From Sarcophilus harrisii (Eukaryota > Chordata > Mammalia > Dasyuromorphia > Dasyuridae): a stretch of 64,000 nucleotides of DNA. Positions 12,301 through 27,300 of the stretch are shown here, piece by piece; positions within the stretch are counted from its first letter, which is position 1; each line of letters starts with the position of its first letter. The notes below the pieces were generated by a model. That model saw nothing but the letters and a program-made list of their open reading frames with translations. It did no database searches and had not been told where the DNA came from. The stretch spans positions 25,221,064 to 25,285,063 of the forward strand of contig NC_045430.1 in the NCBI RefSeq assembly GCF_902635505.1, read 5' to 3'. A program made the position numbers and the translations under genes.

Positions 12301-15300
12301 AAAACATGCTTTAAGTTTTGAAATCTGCTTCTATATGAATAAAAGATTAGGCAATTTTTTTCTAAAAAATTAACACAAAATTAAAAGGAAAAGTTTTAGG
12401 TCACTAGGTGGCCCATTGAGTAGAGCACCTGGCCTGGAAAAGAGAAGACCTGAGTTCAAATTCTGTCCCCAAGTCCCTTAACTTCTGTTTTCCTCAATCT
12501 TCACATCTACAAAATGAAGGTTAATAACAGTACCCACCTCCCAAAAATGTGATAAGATTCAAATGAGACAAGAATTATAAAGTACTTAGCATAGTGTCTG
12601 GCACATAGTGAATACAACATAAATGCTAGTAATTATTATGATGATTAATTATATTTTATTATTTACATTAATATGTAAAAAGACAAATACAGAATTCCAG
12701 TACTTTCCACAGATTTAAATGCAATGTCTAGTGATTTTTAAAGTTATAAATACTATTTTCTAACTTTTGCTAATGCCTGATTCCCCCAACTCATTGAGTC
12801 CTATAAATGATGATAAAAGTTGTATATTCATTTCTTTAGTTGACCTTTAGGAGCCATGACCATAAAAGTTATTTTTAAAAATCTTTAAAAAAAAAAAAAG
12901 CATTAAAAGTGGAGAGTTCTATCTTAAAAAACAGGCTCTCAGGGGCAGCCAGGTGGTGCAGTGGATAGAGCACCAGCCCTGAAGTCAGGAAGACCTGAGT
13001 TCAAATCTGGCCTCAGACACTAAACACTTCCTAGCTGTGTGACCTTGGGCAAGTCACTTAACCCCAAATGCCTCATTGCAAAAACAGAAATCAAAAATAC
13101 AAAACAAAAAAACAAACAAACAAGAAAAAAAAAAGCAGGGTCTCATAAGAATGCTTTGACACAAACTGTCCAGGAGAGATGATATAAGGAAAAATGATAG
13201 AAACATAAGAAAGAAAGAAATATCAGGCAAACATGTAAAAATTTAACATTTACTTACAGCAAGGGAAGATGTTTGTAAACATGCATTTTTAATTCTTGGT
13301 ATCAAAGAATTTTTCATGGATGGATAGTCTATAAGGTTTGCAAAAGTTGGAATGATGTTCAGGCAAAGTTCCTATGAAGGAAAAAAAGATCTGTGTATCA
13401 ATCTCATAAGAAGAAAAATAATTTAAAGCATTTCAATATACATCAATATAATCATAGTCATAAGAATGACTACAATTCACACATCCATTAAACCATCCAA
13501 TGCTCACAATACCCCAAATTAAGTCAGATCTTAAACCTGTTTCTTATAGGCAAGAAAACCAAATTTAAAAGAGATGAAGCAGAACGTATAGAAGCCAAGT
13601 CTGACTTCAATCTGGCTACTCTCACACCTTTCAATCCTTTAATATTGATTTTTAACAATAAAAAGCTTTATTATTCCTCATGTTGAGAGAAAAGAGGTCA
13701 AAATTTTATCAAGACTTCCTGGAAATTAGTTTTTATATTTAAGAATTAAAAAGAATACTATGGGAAATACCAAATCTGAAGCCAATGGAATGTATCTTAT
13801 TTAGTTTAATCACGAGAATACCCAGAAACTAGTCTTTAATTGCTTTTGGCTTCCTTAGGAAGGGCAATAGAATGAAGCAAGAAGAAAGGAAACAGCAAGA
13901 ACCAGAGGGCCAGTTTCTATAATATTCTCCTTCTCTACTCTATATGCTTCACTTCACTAAAAACACATTCTTATCCGAGAGGACAAAATAATGTCCTCAA
14001 AACCATTTCAGATCTATAACAGCTTCATCTTTTAAGCCTGATTATATTTCTAAATCCTTTCCAAGACAGGATCTCAGAACTTCAGAATAGAAAGAAAGCT
14101 CTGTGGCCCTTTAAGCCCAAGTCAAAAGTTGAAAGAAGTTCCCTCTACAAACTGTCTTGATACATTGTCCCTGTGCTGCTGTCTGAAGAAATCCAGTGAC
14201 AAAAACCTGATTGCCAGGCAGTTCATTTCCGTCTCTGCTCTCAGGGGCCAGCTTCTTCCACTTAACTCTTTCCCAAACTGAAAACACCTTCCACCATATC
14301 CTCTCTGACTTCCCTCTTCTCAGCTTCCCCAGCTCTTTACACTCATCCTCAGATGACATGAATTCAAAGTCCTGCATCATCTTGGGCTGCTTGCCTCTGA
14401 ACTCTGTCACTCATCAATAAATATCTTAAATGGCTACTAGGGCTAAAGACAACATCCCAGGAGTATGACCAGTGCAGACAACAGAGAAACTTTTCTCATT
14501 CCTGAAAGCTGTGCCTCACTTAACAGGCCTATTCTTTTTTTAGCACTACATTTTGGTTCAAACTTTTTGGAAATAATTGTCATATCATGTGACCTCCTAT
14601 ATGATTCTATGCACTCTTGTGATTTATTAAATGTAGATAAAGTTGGGGAAAACATCCTCACTTTTTTCTTCTAAGTTCAACCACCAAGCACAGTCAGGTC
14701 TTTGTATTAAGCAGGTCTTTCAAAATGATATTGATCCTGTGGTTAAATTATCTGCTTAACAGAACTACTTAAGTAAATATTAGAAAGAAGAGTTTCAAGA
14801 GCTTTTCAATAGAACAAATCACCTTGAAATTGCCAGAAAATATATTTAACATACAATATTCATTAGCAGTTATAATATGAGCTGAGTCCAATGTTCTGAT
14901 TCCAAATCAAGAGGAGGGTAATATAGTATTTGGAGCTCTTTGAAAATAGTTAGCAAATCCTACTCTGATGCAACTTGTATGAATTTAATATTGCCCCCAA
15001 AGAGGTAGCAATCAAAATGGTCTAAGTGGAAGAAGAATAAATGTTTCAAGCAATTTTTCTTCAAAAAAGCAAAACTTATTTCCTATATTTCTTTTGCTTC
15101 AAGAGCCAAACTTCTTAAATTGTCCTGTCAGCAGTCTTACCTGGATTTGAATGGAAGGGGCTTCTAAGGCTCTATATACCATTGGAAGAACACTGTTTTT
15201 TATTTCATCCGGAGGTGTTTTGGTTAGCAATAAATCCATTTTTTGCAGGAAAATTAACAAAATCTGTTTTTGAAAGAGTAAACCAAACAAAAAGTTTGAA

Positions 15301-18300
15301 GGTTACCAAGAAACACAAGGATTCTAAATAACCCAACAGGTGAAATAGCTTAAAAAGAGTAACTCACCATGTTGCTGGCCTGAAGGCATGAAAGACAAAA
15401 AATACAACCAACTCAAGCCTGATTGCATTACATGAGAACATGCCCAGTCTCATCCTACAATGCAATCTATGTTTAAGGATAATGAAAAAGCCTCCTATTT
15501 CCTAACTGATAAATCTATCTCACTATCTTAACCCACTATTTTCTTTGATGCCTGAAGGAACTAGTTTCTCTGTTCCAACTGGCTGACCATGTATACAAGT
15601 CTACAAAGTAGTTACCAAAACTGAACCTAATACACAAAAACACTCCACACACATATACACACCTGGATAGGCTCCTGCTGCTTAAAGACAGGTCCCAGTT
15701 CTGGCAGAATTAACTTGACATATTCTTCTTTGGTGCATTCCTCGGCAATTAAAAGAACATTGGGCAAAACGAATGGTACCATATCAGGGTTTACAAATTC
15801 TGAGGTTAAGCAAGGCAAAATTCTTTGTACTATCACACGCTGCAAGGGGGGGAAAAAGCACATGAATGGCATAAGAGGAATATATATATTTTCCTATGTC
15901 TAGTATGAACATTTTTTTAAAAATAAATTGGATATATCCTATAGGCTTTGCAGTGACCACAGATTCCTAATAGTCATGCCAACAGAGCATAACCTCTTGA
16001 GCAGGCCTGATACCATATAGGGAAAAAACTCTACAATGTGAGGACCAGTATCCCTAGGTAAGAGTAGAGACACTGACTCACAACATAACTAGGTGTCAAG
16101 GGATAAATCAACTCATAAAACTGTCCTCTATGATAAGACTGTGAAGGCTCCAACAAATTCAAGCCAGAAGAGACCTGAGAAATCATTTAGGCCAAGTTCT
16201 GCATTTTACAAATGAGGAAAATGAGGGTCAGGTAAGAAAACTGACTTGTATAGGTATAATAAAGACTTTTAAGGAGCACAGCCCAAATTAAAGCCCAGCT
16301 CCCCCCGTACCAGAGCTACAGTTCTTCCCAGTACACATTTATATAGGAACCTGTCCTCCCAGACAGAAAATAACCTCCTTGAGGGCAAGGAGCCTAAGCC
16401 TCAGCAGGTCCTTAATAAACATCCAGTTATGATTGGCCCAATCAACAAAACATTTACTGACTAGTAAGAACATTAACTTTTAGGCCACAAGGATTCATTC
16501 ACTAAAAATTTCTATTTAGGGCAAAAATTCTAACAATACTGACCATTCATTTAAATTTTCTATCCCCGCAAGAAACCTTTCCCTGGTGTGACCAATCCAA
16601 AGCCCATTTCCATCTTCAAGGAATCTCCTGCCAGACTAAGTCTCCTAGGTGGTTTTAGGGTTAAAGTTGAGACAGTCCTCAAGAAGCCTAAGCTTACAAA
16701 CAGAAGCCTCATTTCTCTGGGACAACCACTAGGTTAAATTAGCAATTAGTTTAAGATTTTTAAATCTAGGTCACAGTAAAAAACTGAAGAAAAAAAATAA
16801 CAAACAAACCTTAGGTAGTTTGGGCAAAACTTTTGGGAGTCCTTTGAAAAATTGTGATTTCTGAAGATTATCTCTTTGGAATAAGGAATCAAAATATTGT
16901 AGAGTGACTGCACCAACATCATCAAAGAAAGGAATCTAAACAAAAGAGAGCAGGTGACAATCAGAACTTAGTGGTGAATTGAATTTTTTCTGTTATAACC
17001 AAGACCCAGAGACAATGAATGACTCATCTAATGCCAAAGAGATGACTATAGACCTGGAAAAAATAATGAAATAATTGATAGTTCCTTTGCTTGTATTACA
17101 TCCTCACTCACTGTTCAATTCTCAACACTTTAAAAAATTTTAAAGACCAGTTGTGACATTTATCATTTATTACTTCAGTAAATGAATGTGTGTGTGAGAG
17201 AGAGACAGGAGACAGAAGACAACAATCAAACTTATAAGGATAGTATTCATTTGAAGAATTAGTTTCACCAGCAAAGTTATACAGATATGAAAAGTTTTTA
17301 TTGTTTCAGTCTGCACGAAGAACACAAGATGTTCTTCAGACACATAAAAGTATCATCTATAAATAAAATGCTGATTATAAATGCTACATAGCAAAATAAC
17401 TGAAAATAAAGGCTTCATCCAACTGAGACATACACTTACCTTTGTCATTTGATCTGCATCTGGCCTGACAGTCGGAGTTACATTTAAAAGTAATTTCACA
17501 TGTTCCCGGACTTCCTCAGGTATATTCTGAAGAGAACTGGATCCTAGACGACTTAGCTAGTCAAAAAAAGATTAAAAACCAACTCATTATTTTCAGATAA
17601 CCCTTTTAAAAATTATTAAAAGCCAATCAAAATATCATTCTACTAAATATACTAAGATCATACAACTAATCCAATGCTACTAAAAAAAAAAAATCACAAA
17701 TCTTCTTATAAAGATCTTATGTATTCTGAAGATACTTTTTAATAAAGCATTGCAAAGTTAAATTTCAAGTCGCCACAACAAAGCGACTTGTTACTCATCA
17801 TGTTACATTTACAAAACTAATTCAAATCTGATTTACATACAATTTTAAAATGCAATACTATAATCTTATTCCATTTTAGATAATTTGCCTTCAAAACAGC
17901 TCAGAAATTAAAATATATGGCAGCTACAGTAAAGGAAATACCTGATCTAGTTGCCTACTGAAGCTCTTATAGATGTCTTGCTTGTTGACTTCAAAGATAG
18001 GTTTTCCTTTATTAAAAACAGCATACACAACAGCTCCTAAAGAGTACATATCACTTGCTGTCTCACAGCTCACAGAAAGTATGTATTCAGGAGCCAAATA
18101 TTCAGGATTTGGTAGGCATAATGAAGGCAAATTTGGATCCCACTCTTTGCAAGGAAACTTAGGCTATGAAAAAAAGGAGGGAAGGAGAAAAGTATATGCA
18201 TTAAGAACTTCAAATTAATATTTAAGCTTAAGCAAACAAGTTATTCCCAAACTCAAAATCAACCATACAAACTGGTGTGACGCCACCGCTTCCTTTTCCT

Positions 18301-21300
18301 CTCCTTCTTGTAAGCTCTAACAAAATAATCAGTAAAATAAGACTAGGGCACGAAAGAATGTTAATAATATTCATGAGGCTACTGAAATTGACTTTTCAAA
18401 TGCAAATTTATAACATTATAATTAATAGTAAGGATTGGAATATTTTCTGACAAGTACTCAAAGTTTTATAGAGTAGAAGACTCAAGATTGCAGATGTTCC
18501 TATATACATTATAATACAGACTGAACTTTTTGAACAGGGTTTATTTTTAAAAGTTCATTATTATATGAATTGAAGCATAGCATACGTAAAATTATGGGTT
18601 ACACTACTTACAGTAAATATCTGTTACAACATGCAGTTCAAAACAGACATTTATGTACACATTTGTCAAAAGTTAAAAAAAAAGAATCAATTTCTACTGA
18701 GTTATGTAACTTGTTTTCTAACAATAACAGATTTACATATAACATTGAGAAGTAATTGTGTGTGAGAGACAGATGTGAAATCTAGAAGCTGCAGAAGTAT
18801 CTTATTTTGATAAGGCTAGCTTTAGGACCAAAGGCCAGTAATCTCTCTTAGGCTCAATGACTTCATCTCTACAATGGGAATACCAATAGAACCTGCCACA
18901 AAGGACTGTTGTGAAGATCACAGAAGATTTTGCTCTGTAGTGTGCTTTGCACACTTGAAGGCAATTCACAGGTAACAATCACCATCATTATTACAGTCAG
19001 GCTATTTTCTGAAAACAGATTTCGTAACTTGAGCACTTTTATTACTACTTACACTTGTATTATTACTCTGAAAGGTTTCCAAAGAGAATATATTTCTAAT
19101 TTAATAATTAAGGTATTTTTCTGTTTTTTACATAGGAAAAAAAATCATTACCTCTTGTTCAGAAGGATTCGTTGATGGTATACAAAAATCAAAGCCCATT
19201 ATTTTCCAGGCTCCTGTTTTATTCAATATTATATTTTCTGGAGTAAGGTTTCCATGAACCATTTTCACACTACTATGTAAAAATGACAATCCTTCAGACA
19301 CCTGTAAATGGAAAAAGGCTTATTTCTTGCTAATAATACTTAAATTTAAACAAGTTTTAAAAAGTTATCATTTATAGTAAAACTTGATGACTTTTATTAT
19401 CAGAAATCCTTAGATTTAATATTATTTATTTAATGTTTAAATACTTAACATTTAATTTTTGTTATTTTTAATATTTAATATTAAGAAAAACCATACTAGC
19501 CACTCTCAAAACAAATACTTTAAAATATTTTTCTATAAATGCTAGTAAAGAAAAAATAAAGAAAATTTAGATGATTATTAATAACCTCCTCTAAAATTTT
19601 ACTACTTGAATTTTACTACATGCTTTATGACATCCTACATGGAATTTAACAATTAATCTTGTACATATTCACCTTTTAAACATTAAATTTAGAATAAACT
19701 AACTTTACACTAAATTAGTATCTTCAACAGTTTTAATATTTATATCCAAGATTACTATTAAATTTATGAAAAACCAATAAAAACGGCTGGTCTGTTTGTT
19801 AAAAATGAAATAAACTATTGTGTCTATCTCAAATTCTCTTCTCAAATTTTTTCATTGTGGAATATAAAAATAACAAAAAAAAATTACATTTCTGAAACAT
19901 TTTTTGAAATGTTTTTTCAACACAGAAATAATTTCCAAGTACCTCAGGTTTGCACAGATTATATTTATTTTTCTTAATCAAGACAGAAATTACATAAACA
20001 CCAGTTTCAAAGACACTTCATAAGCCCCCCAAAAATGATTTTCTGAATGATATCAAGATCATAATATTTGAGGCAACTGGGTAACACAGTGGAGAGAGCA
20101 GAGGCCCCAGAGTCATTAGAATCTGAGTTCAATTTAACCTCAGACACTTGGCATTTATTAGCTGTGTGGCTCTGGCAAGTCACTTAATACCACTGACTTT
20201 TCAAAAACGAAACAAAAAACCCCTCACAAAACAAAAGAAACCTCAAAGATCACACTCCTTAAGAAAGACTACTCAAAGTTATGCTGTGGCAATATAATAA
20301 AAATGACACTATTACCTAAGTTAATCTATTTACTTAAGTATGATATCAAGGTATTAAAGGATTACTTTACATAGCTAAGAAAAAAAATAACAAAACCTAT
20401 ATGAAGGAAGAGTCTTCCCTATTGTCTGTGTTATTCACAAGAACTCAAATTTAAAATAGTTTAATGAAGAATACTTCTGTGTATATTCATATATATTTCT
20501 GTGTATGTATATGTATATTCATATATATTTCTGTGTATGTATATGTATATATATATATATATATATAAGAATTTTGTAAAGTAAAAAACACTACACAAAT
20601 GTAAAATATTATTGCATGAAAGCTAAAGCTTAAGGTAAGGATGAAATTTCAAAATTAAAGTTAAAAACAAGTCAATATTAATATATAAAGGGAAATATAC
20701 ATAAATTAGTCTCATTGATAACATTGTTTTTAAAGTTAGTTTATGCATTTCTTTAAAAAAAAAAATCCAAGAGAGATATGCACATACCTGAAGCAATCCA
20801 TATTTTGTTTCTACATCATAAAGTTTATAATCTTTAATGTCAGGAGACCCTGAGGAAGGTAGATTTTCCCAATTCCCAAGAACATTGGCTAAACTTGCAC
20901 ATACTGGTTCTGTACAAAATGCCAGGCAGTCTCTATAGAAGACAAAGAAAATTATACTTACTATAACATTTTTCCCACATTTAAAATTTTTTAAATATAT
21001 ACAAAATATAATGGGGATACCTAGTCTATTTGTTTTATGACAAAAAAAAAAAAAAAAAAAGAACAACCATGCCATGTTAGTTTATGTTTAGTACAAATAG
21101 GATGATGTTCCTTTAGGCCAGCAGCAATATCACAGTATCATAATATATTTGTTTATGAATCAAATGTGATGGAACGAACATACATGAAATATGTTCCCAA
21201 ACCCCAGAAAACCATTAGAGTAAGTTTATTAAGCCACTTTTTACAGTCATATAACATTCAAAAACTCCATGTTAATCTTAAATTTAGGTAATACAAAATA

Positions 21301-24300
21301 ATTTTACTTACAACTTATTGCCTAGTCACTTACTGGCTCTCACTGATGAAAGCTATTCAATATACATAAAGCATCAACCACCATGTAGAAGCAATGGTAC
21401 CTTTTAAAAGGTACCTTTCAAAGTCTTTCACAATTAAAAAATGTCAATAACTTAAGGATTTCATGAGTAAAGATTTGGCTTCTACCTAGACCTGCCTTGA
21501 AGTCCATGTAGTTAAAACATGTCGAGGGATAGTGGGAAGATGAGGAAGAATTCATGAAAATCCAGAATGCTACATTATGATTCACTGAAAACTCATAGTA
21601 ATAACAAATCTAGGCATGAGGAAAAAAAAATATCCCCTTTTATCTGTCCAAGAGACATGCTCTTTCCCTGTGTTCCAAGTCAGTGAAATAGATGACTCCC
21701 AAATATCCAGTCTTGGTCGTTCCAGGCCACCTTACCAACTGCCTACTGAATATCTCAAACTAGATTTACCATACTTACATCAAGTTAATTCAATTTATCC
21801 AAAATAGAATTCATTTTGTTACCCTCTTAAAGACATCTCCTCCTCCAAACTGTCTGATTACTGTCAAGAGAATCACAACCTAACTATCCTCCTAGATCTC
21901 AAACTCAAATCATTCTTTTCCCCAACTCATGTCATATGTTCAATCAGTTGCCAAATAGTCTTTCTATTCCCACACCCTATCTTGTAGATGTCTCTTCCTT
22001 ACCATGTATATAGCCACCACCTAGTTCAAGTCCTTATTGTCTCTCATCTGGACAACATATCTCTGCCTCAAGCCTCTTCCTATCAGACTCAAATCTCTTC
22101 ACAACCCAGCTCCACTATCCCTTCTCAGTAATTTCCTATTTTTCTCCTTCTCTCACACTCTGACACAGATATACAAAAGCTTATCTGGCATTTGGCACGT
22201 AGAGCCCTTTATCCCTACCTTGGTACCTTTTCCCATAGGATGGTCTACAAAGCACTCTTGACTCAAACTCCCTGATCCCTGATTCTTTTCATTTCCTTCT
22301 GCTTGTGCACTGCAATCTACAAGTGGTCCTTTCCATGCCTCCTCCCAAAAGAGCCATATATATTCATTTTGTTCATATTCTGAATATATTTGCATATATA
22401 CAGGTTATATCCTTAATACTATCTAAGATCTTTGGGAAGCGGGAATCTTTCAAGTTCATCTTTGTATTCTCAGCAGCTGATCATGGTGTCTGGCATACAT
22501 ATAGTTGGCACTTAACTCCTTTCTGATTGATAGAAAGCAGATGTGTACTACTGGTGTGTTACAGAACAAAAAGTCTAGATGCCAAAATTTAAACAACCTT
22601 TGTTTTTTTGAAATTGTTGATATGAAAAACTTTAAAAGGAGAGTTCTCCTTATTCTAATTATTTCTCACTTCATTTTCTCCTTTTCCTTAAATAAAGTTG
22701 GCAACTCCCCTGCTCCCATCCAAACCCCAAACACAGGTGAAAGGCAGACAGATATAAACTTCCTTCTATGTTTCCAAATACAGCCACCTATGTCAGTGAC
22801 ATGGCAAATATGTCTCATTACTGGAAGCCCAAGTTTGCATCTTAACTACTACCTCAACCCACACAAGACCTTTTCCTGACTTTTCAAAGGACTTTTGCAT
22901 CTGGCTTACCTACTTCTTCATTTTATTAACCAATATCTTCCTGAATTACATTCATGTCTTATATTAGTGATGCTTCATCCCCTTAAATCTTAAAGCGCTT
23001 GACCTTTCTTCCCTTTAAATAAAGCCATATTTATTCCATATCATTCATACAAGCCTAAATACTGTCAACAACGGGCACTTATTCATCTCTGTGGAAGGGT
23101 GAAGGCTTGGATCTTGAATCCATTACTACTTCCCCATTGGCCAGACCCCATCTTATCTACTATGTCTCCTGTTCTTCTATCAAATCCATGCAATGTCATC
23201 TTCATGAGGTCTTGTTTCCTCATGAGTGGTGGAGGAAACAAAATAACAAACAAGGCCCTTCATAAAACTTCTATGCACTTGTCACGAAGTAGCTCTTTTA
23301 TATGCACTTTAATCTGCTTCCAGGAGCATCATCAAACAAGTCACTGCCAACCTCCCTTGTTAGTTACAATGCTCTTTTCTCTTAGCAGAAAATCTAACTC
23401 CCTGCTTTTGGAGAACACTGACTCAAGGCTGCTGCAAGTCCTTTGTTTGGTGCTCATATTTAACATGAGCTATTACTGCCAATACCAGACAGTAGCCAGT
23501 TATTAATAACAACACTAAAAGTCCACATCCATATAGGGCTTGAAGGTTACAAAGCATTTCCCCTCATAACAGCCTTGGGAAGAAATTAGTACCAGTATTA
23601 TTTTCCTAATTTAGAAACTGGTAGAGCAAATTAAGATGAATTTAATGATAATTAATAATTACATAAAAACAAAATTAACGATACTAACTTTTCCAACTCA
23701 GGTTCCAAAGTCAACACATAGCAAAGGTAAGCCTCTTACTCAGGTCTTCTTTCCAGGAGATGCTGCAGCTACCTTCATAAGGAGCACTGAAGAATGCTCT
23801 CCTTGCTACAACCAATCAATCAGCATGTTTTTTTCCGTTTAATGACTCATTTCAGTTTCATTCTATAGCACATTGTCATTGACTACACAATTCTTTTGCC
23901 TCTCTACTAATTCAATTTCCCAGTTCACTTAGAGAATTTAATACTTATTTAACTATATCCTACAAGTTACAAGGTACTGGGTGCTATATACTCTCTAAGA
24001 AATTCAAAGGTAAATAACAGTCCCTTGAGAAAAGTTGAAATGCGAGGGGTGATGAAACATTCACACGCAAAAATATTAAAAAGTCTTTAACTTGGGGCAC
24101 AAAGAATACTATCCTAAGGCTGGAAAGATGAGGGTCTCCTCACAATTGGCACTACATGTAGAGAAATAGAACTATCTACCAAAGGCTTTGAACCAAAAAA
24201 CAACACTTTTAAAACAACACTTAGTATGTTCTAATAAGATAATTATGTTGAGGATGGATTGCAGAGAGACTACAAGCTCAGCGGTCAAATCAAGTAGGTT

Positions 24301-27300
24301 TCTTTCTTTTCAAGTGCTTCTCTTCTTCCTCCTTTACATGCAGGCCAGGAATCATACGGTGTACTTTTTTAGAAAATGTGTCTTCTTTTCAATGATTGAA
24401 TTTCACCTGTGCTTATGATTCCCAAATTCGTATCACTAGGCCCAACTTCTCATTTATACCTGCTTCTCTCCACTTGGATGTCTCGCTGTTACTTCATACT
24501 TAGCTGTCTCAATTCCACCTCCTCCTCCCTGCCACATTCCTTCAATCACCTAGACTAGAAACTTGGTAGTCTTGTCTAGCTATTTTTCATCCACTTACAC
24601 TAGACAACCCTGAGCAAAACAAGAAGACTGAGGCAAGAGAAAACAAAGAATAAAACAGTCTTGTCTTGGCGGAACTAACCCCAATATCACATGGGAGGAC
24701 GCAGTTGGTATATGAGAGACAATAAGGGCTGGAGAACTTCTGAGAAAAAATATGTTCTTATTAAAGATGGTGACCTTCTTCATGGAGGAGACTAGGTCTC
24801 CTTCTTTAAGCTAGTTCTAAGCCAACTTTCATAAATGACAAGATTTAGAGAAAACGAAGTCCTCCCAACTGCAAGGAACAGCTTGCCCAAAAGTGCCAAG
24901 GTAGACATGCTCACAGTATTTCTCGAAAAAGATGACTAAGACTGGACAAAGCAAAATATATACATGAAGAAAAAGTGAGGGGAACTTTGGGCCAAGATGC
25001 TTGCCTGTAAATTATGAGGCAGCCTTTCTCCCATACTCTTATTCCATTAAAAATCTAAAAATAATACCAGATCAAATAAAGATTGAGAAATTCAATAAGC
25101 AACTACATTAAGTGGCTTCACCACCCCAAAATGCAGAAAAGGTCAGCCAGAAGCTGACAGGCAACAGAAAAGAGCTTTGCCAGGACTGTCAAAGTCCACT
25201 CTCAGGCAGACAGGCAGGCTGCAATTCATTACAGGCATCAGAGACCGGTCAGTCTAAGATCTCCTTATGCTGTATCCAAGAGGCAACAATAGGCAAAGAT
25301 TCAACCATAAAAAAGAAACCCAAAGCAGGGACTTTGGAAGCAACCAAACACTTCATAAGACATCTTCCTGTCTCCACTCCCCCTACTATTCCAGTCTGTC
25401 TTACAGAAAGGGAGAGGCTGGGAGAAGGGATACAACACAATCACAGTTAAGTACAGGAAGACAGTTTTAGCTTTATGTAAATTTGCATTGCACAAATTCA
25501 ACTTCATGTATAGAATTCTAAAAAAAAAATTAATAATAATTCAAAAAAAAGGAGAAGAAAAAAACCAAATCCACCTATATTAATTTTACTGTGCTCCCTG
25601 TTTCTGGAGAAATAAAAATTCCATGAGTAGACTCATTTGTCACAGAGGTCCCTCAAGTAGTGTTTACTTTAAGATGGCCTACTTAGATCTCAGTAAAATC
25701 AAGATCATCTAATGACAAGAACATGAAGGTGAGATCATTAACTTATGAAGTGTGAAATAGTTCTGCAATAATCAGGAAATATAACGGGGTGTCAAGCACA
25801 AATAAAAAGACAACAGAATAGCTGTGAGGGTCCAATTGAGACTATAAGGAGCTTACAATGGACAGCATTTTGAACTTACTAGAACAGAAATTCTTAAATC
25901 TTTGTGGTCGTAGAGCCTCTAAAAGTCTAGTTAAGTTCTTTCTCCAAATATTGTTTTAAAATAATTAAAAGAAATGTCAATTTTCAGCTAGAGGTTATTG
26001 AAAACAAAGAATAGTTTTTCACCTTATACTGTAGTTACAGAGTCTTCACTAATCAATTCATGCACTCCAAATTATAAACAGACTTTTAAAGCAAAATCTA
26101 GCAGACTAAGAAAACAATAAAGAAGAGAGATTAAAAAGAGAGCAGGGTCATGTACTGGTAAAAACAAAGTTTTTATTCTAGAGTCAGATAAAGTTAGAAT
26201 CAAGCTGATTAAAATAAGATATTGAAAAATCCAAGTTTTTAATCAATGTAAAGAATAGATTTAATACGTTCAAGGAAAAGGAGATGGGAGATAGGATGTT
26301 TTAATTAGAGAAGCTCCAAGTTGTAGATCAGAGAGATTTTTTTAAGAAATATGATTTTCATACCATGCTCCAGAAAACTGTTGTTCAATTATTTCATATT
26401 TCCTATTGCATATAACAAAATCCTCTTCCATTTACATACATATATATGTGACATATATATATATATATATATATATAATTACATAATATATACTCAATAC
26501 AATTCTATTTTCCACGCTCTCTCTAATATAGTAAAGCTTACTGACAGTTCTATGTTGTGCATACTATTGCTATGTCCATCTATCCCTATACTCCTACTAT
26601 TTCCCCTCAAAACACCTGAATACACTCTCTTTTCTTCTTCAGTCACCAAAATAATTTTCATCTTCCAAGTCCTACCTTCATCATCACCTTCAGCACATCT
26701 CTCTCTTATGCATTTGTAAAGCACTGAGTACCACCAAATTTAGTACACAAGTAATCTGCCATCTAAGGAGTTTTCTATTTATTGTCTCTTCTCTCCACAC
26801 CATTTAAGGAAAAGGACTCTTTTATTTAACTTCTGTATTAACCACACTGCCTAGAACAATATTAGTTAACCCAGAAGATGCTAAATGGCTTGTTTACTGA
26901 AGTATTAAGAATAAGTCTTATTAATATCAATTCTTCCTACTATCATCAGTCTTCTCAAAGACAGATCAAGGAATTCTTCAGTTAGATCATTTAAGTTTTT
27001 TATCAATTTCCATAGTTCAATTTGTTAGAACTTCTATTTATATTATTACTTCAAATTCTGTAAATAGATTCAAAAAATAAAGTAATTTAATCACTTTATT
27101 AAATCTATTTAAGTTACATAAAAATTTACCTGGATTCTTCTAAAGGATGCTGGACAGTAAGAAGTCGAGGATGTCGAAGACGGGTTAATTGTTGAACTCC
27201 TCGTTTAAGAGAATCAATGATCTGATCTTTTTCAAACTTTTGATATTTGTCAATCTGCTTTTTATCAAAGACGAAAACAGCCACTTCCTAATAGAAAAAT

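Noticed and set aside
20623-21075. 150-codon minus-strand frame
   Set aside because: It is SCYL2 exon 4 extended by chance through both splice sites.
22505-23506. Frames of 124 and 135 codons
   Set aside because: No recognisable domain; they lie beside or within old LINE debris.
25112-25450. 112-codon plus-strand frame in intron 3
   Set aside because: No family, no splice or promoter signals; probably retrotransposon-derived.
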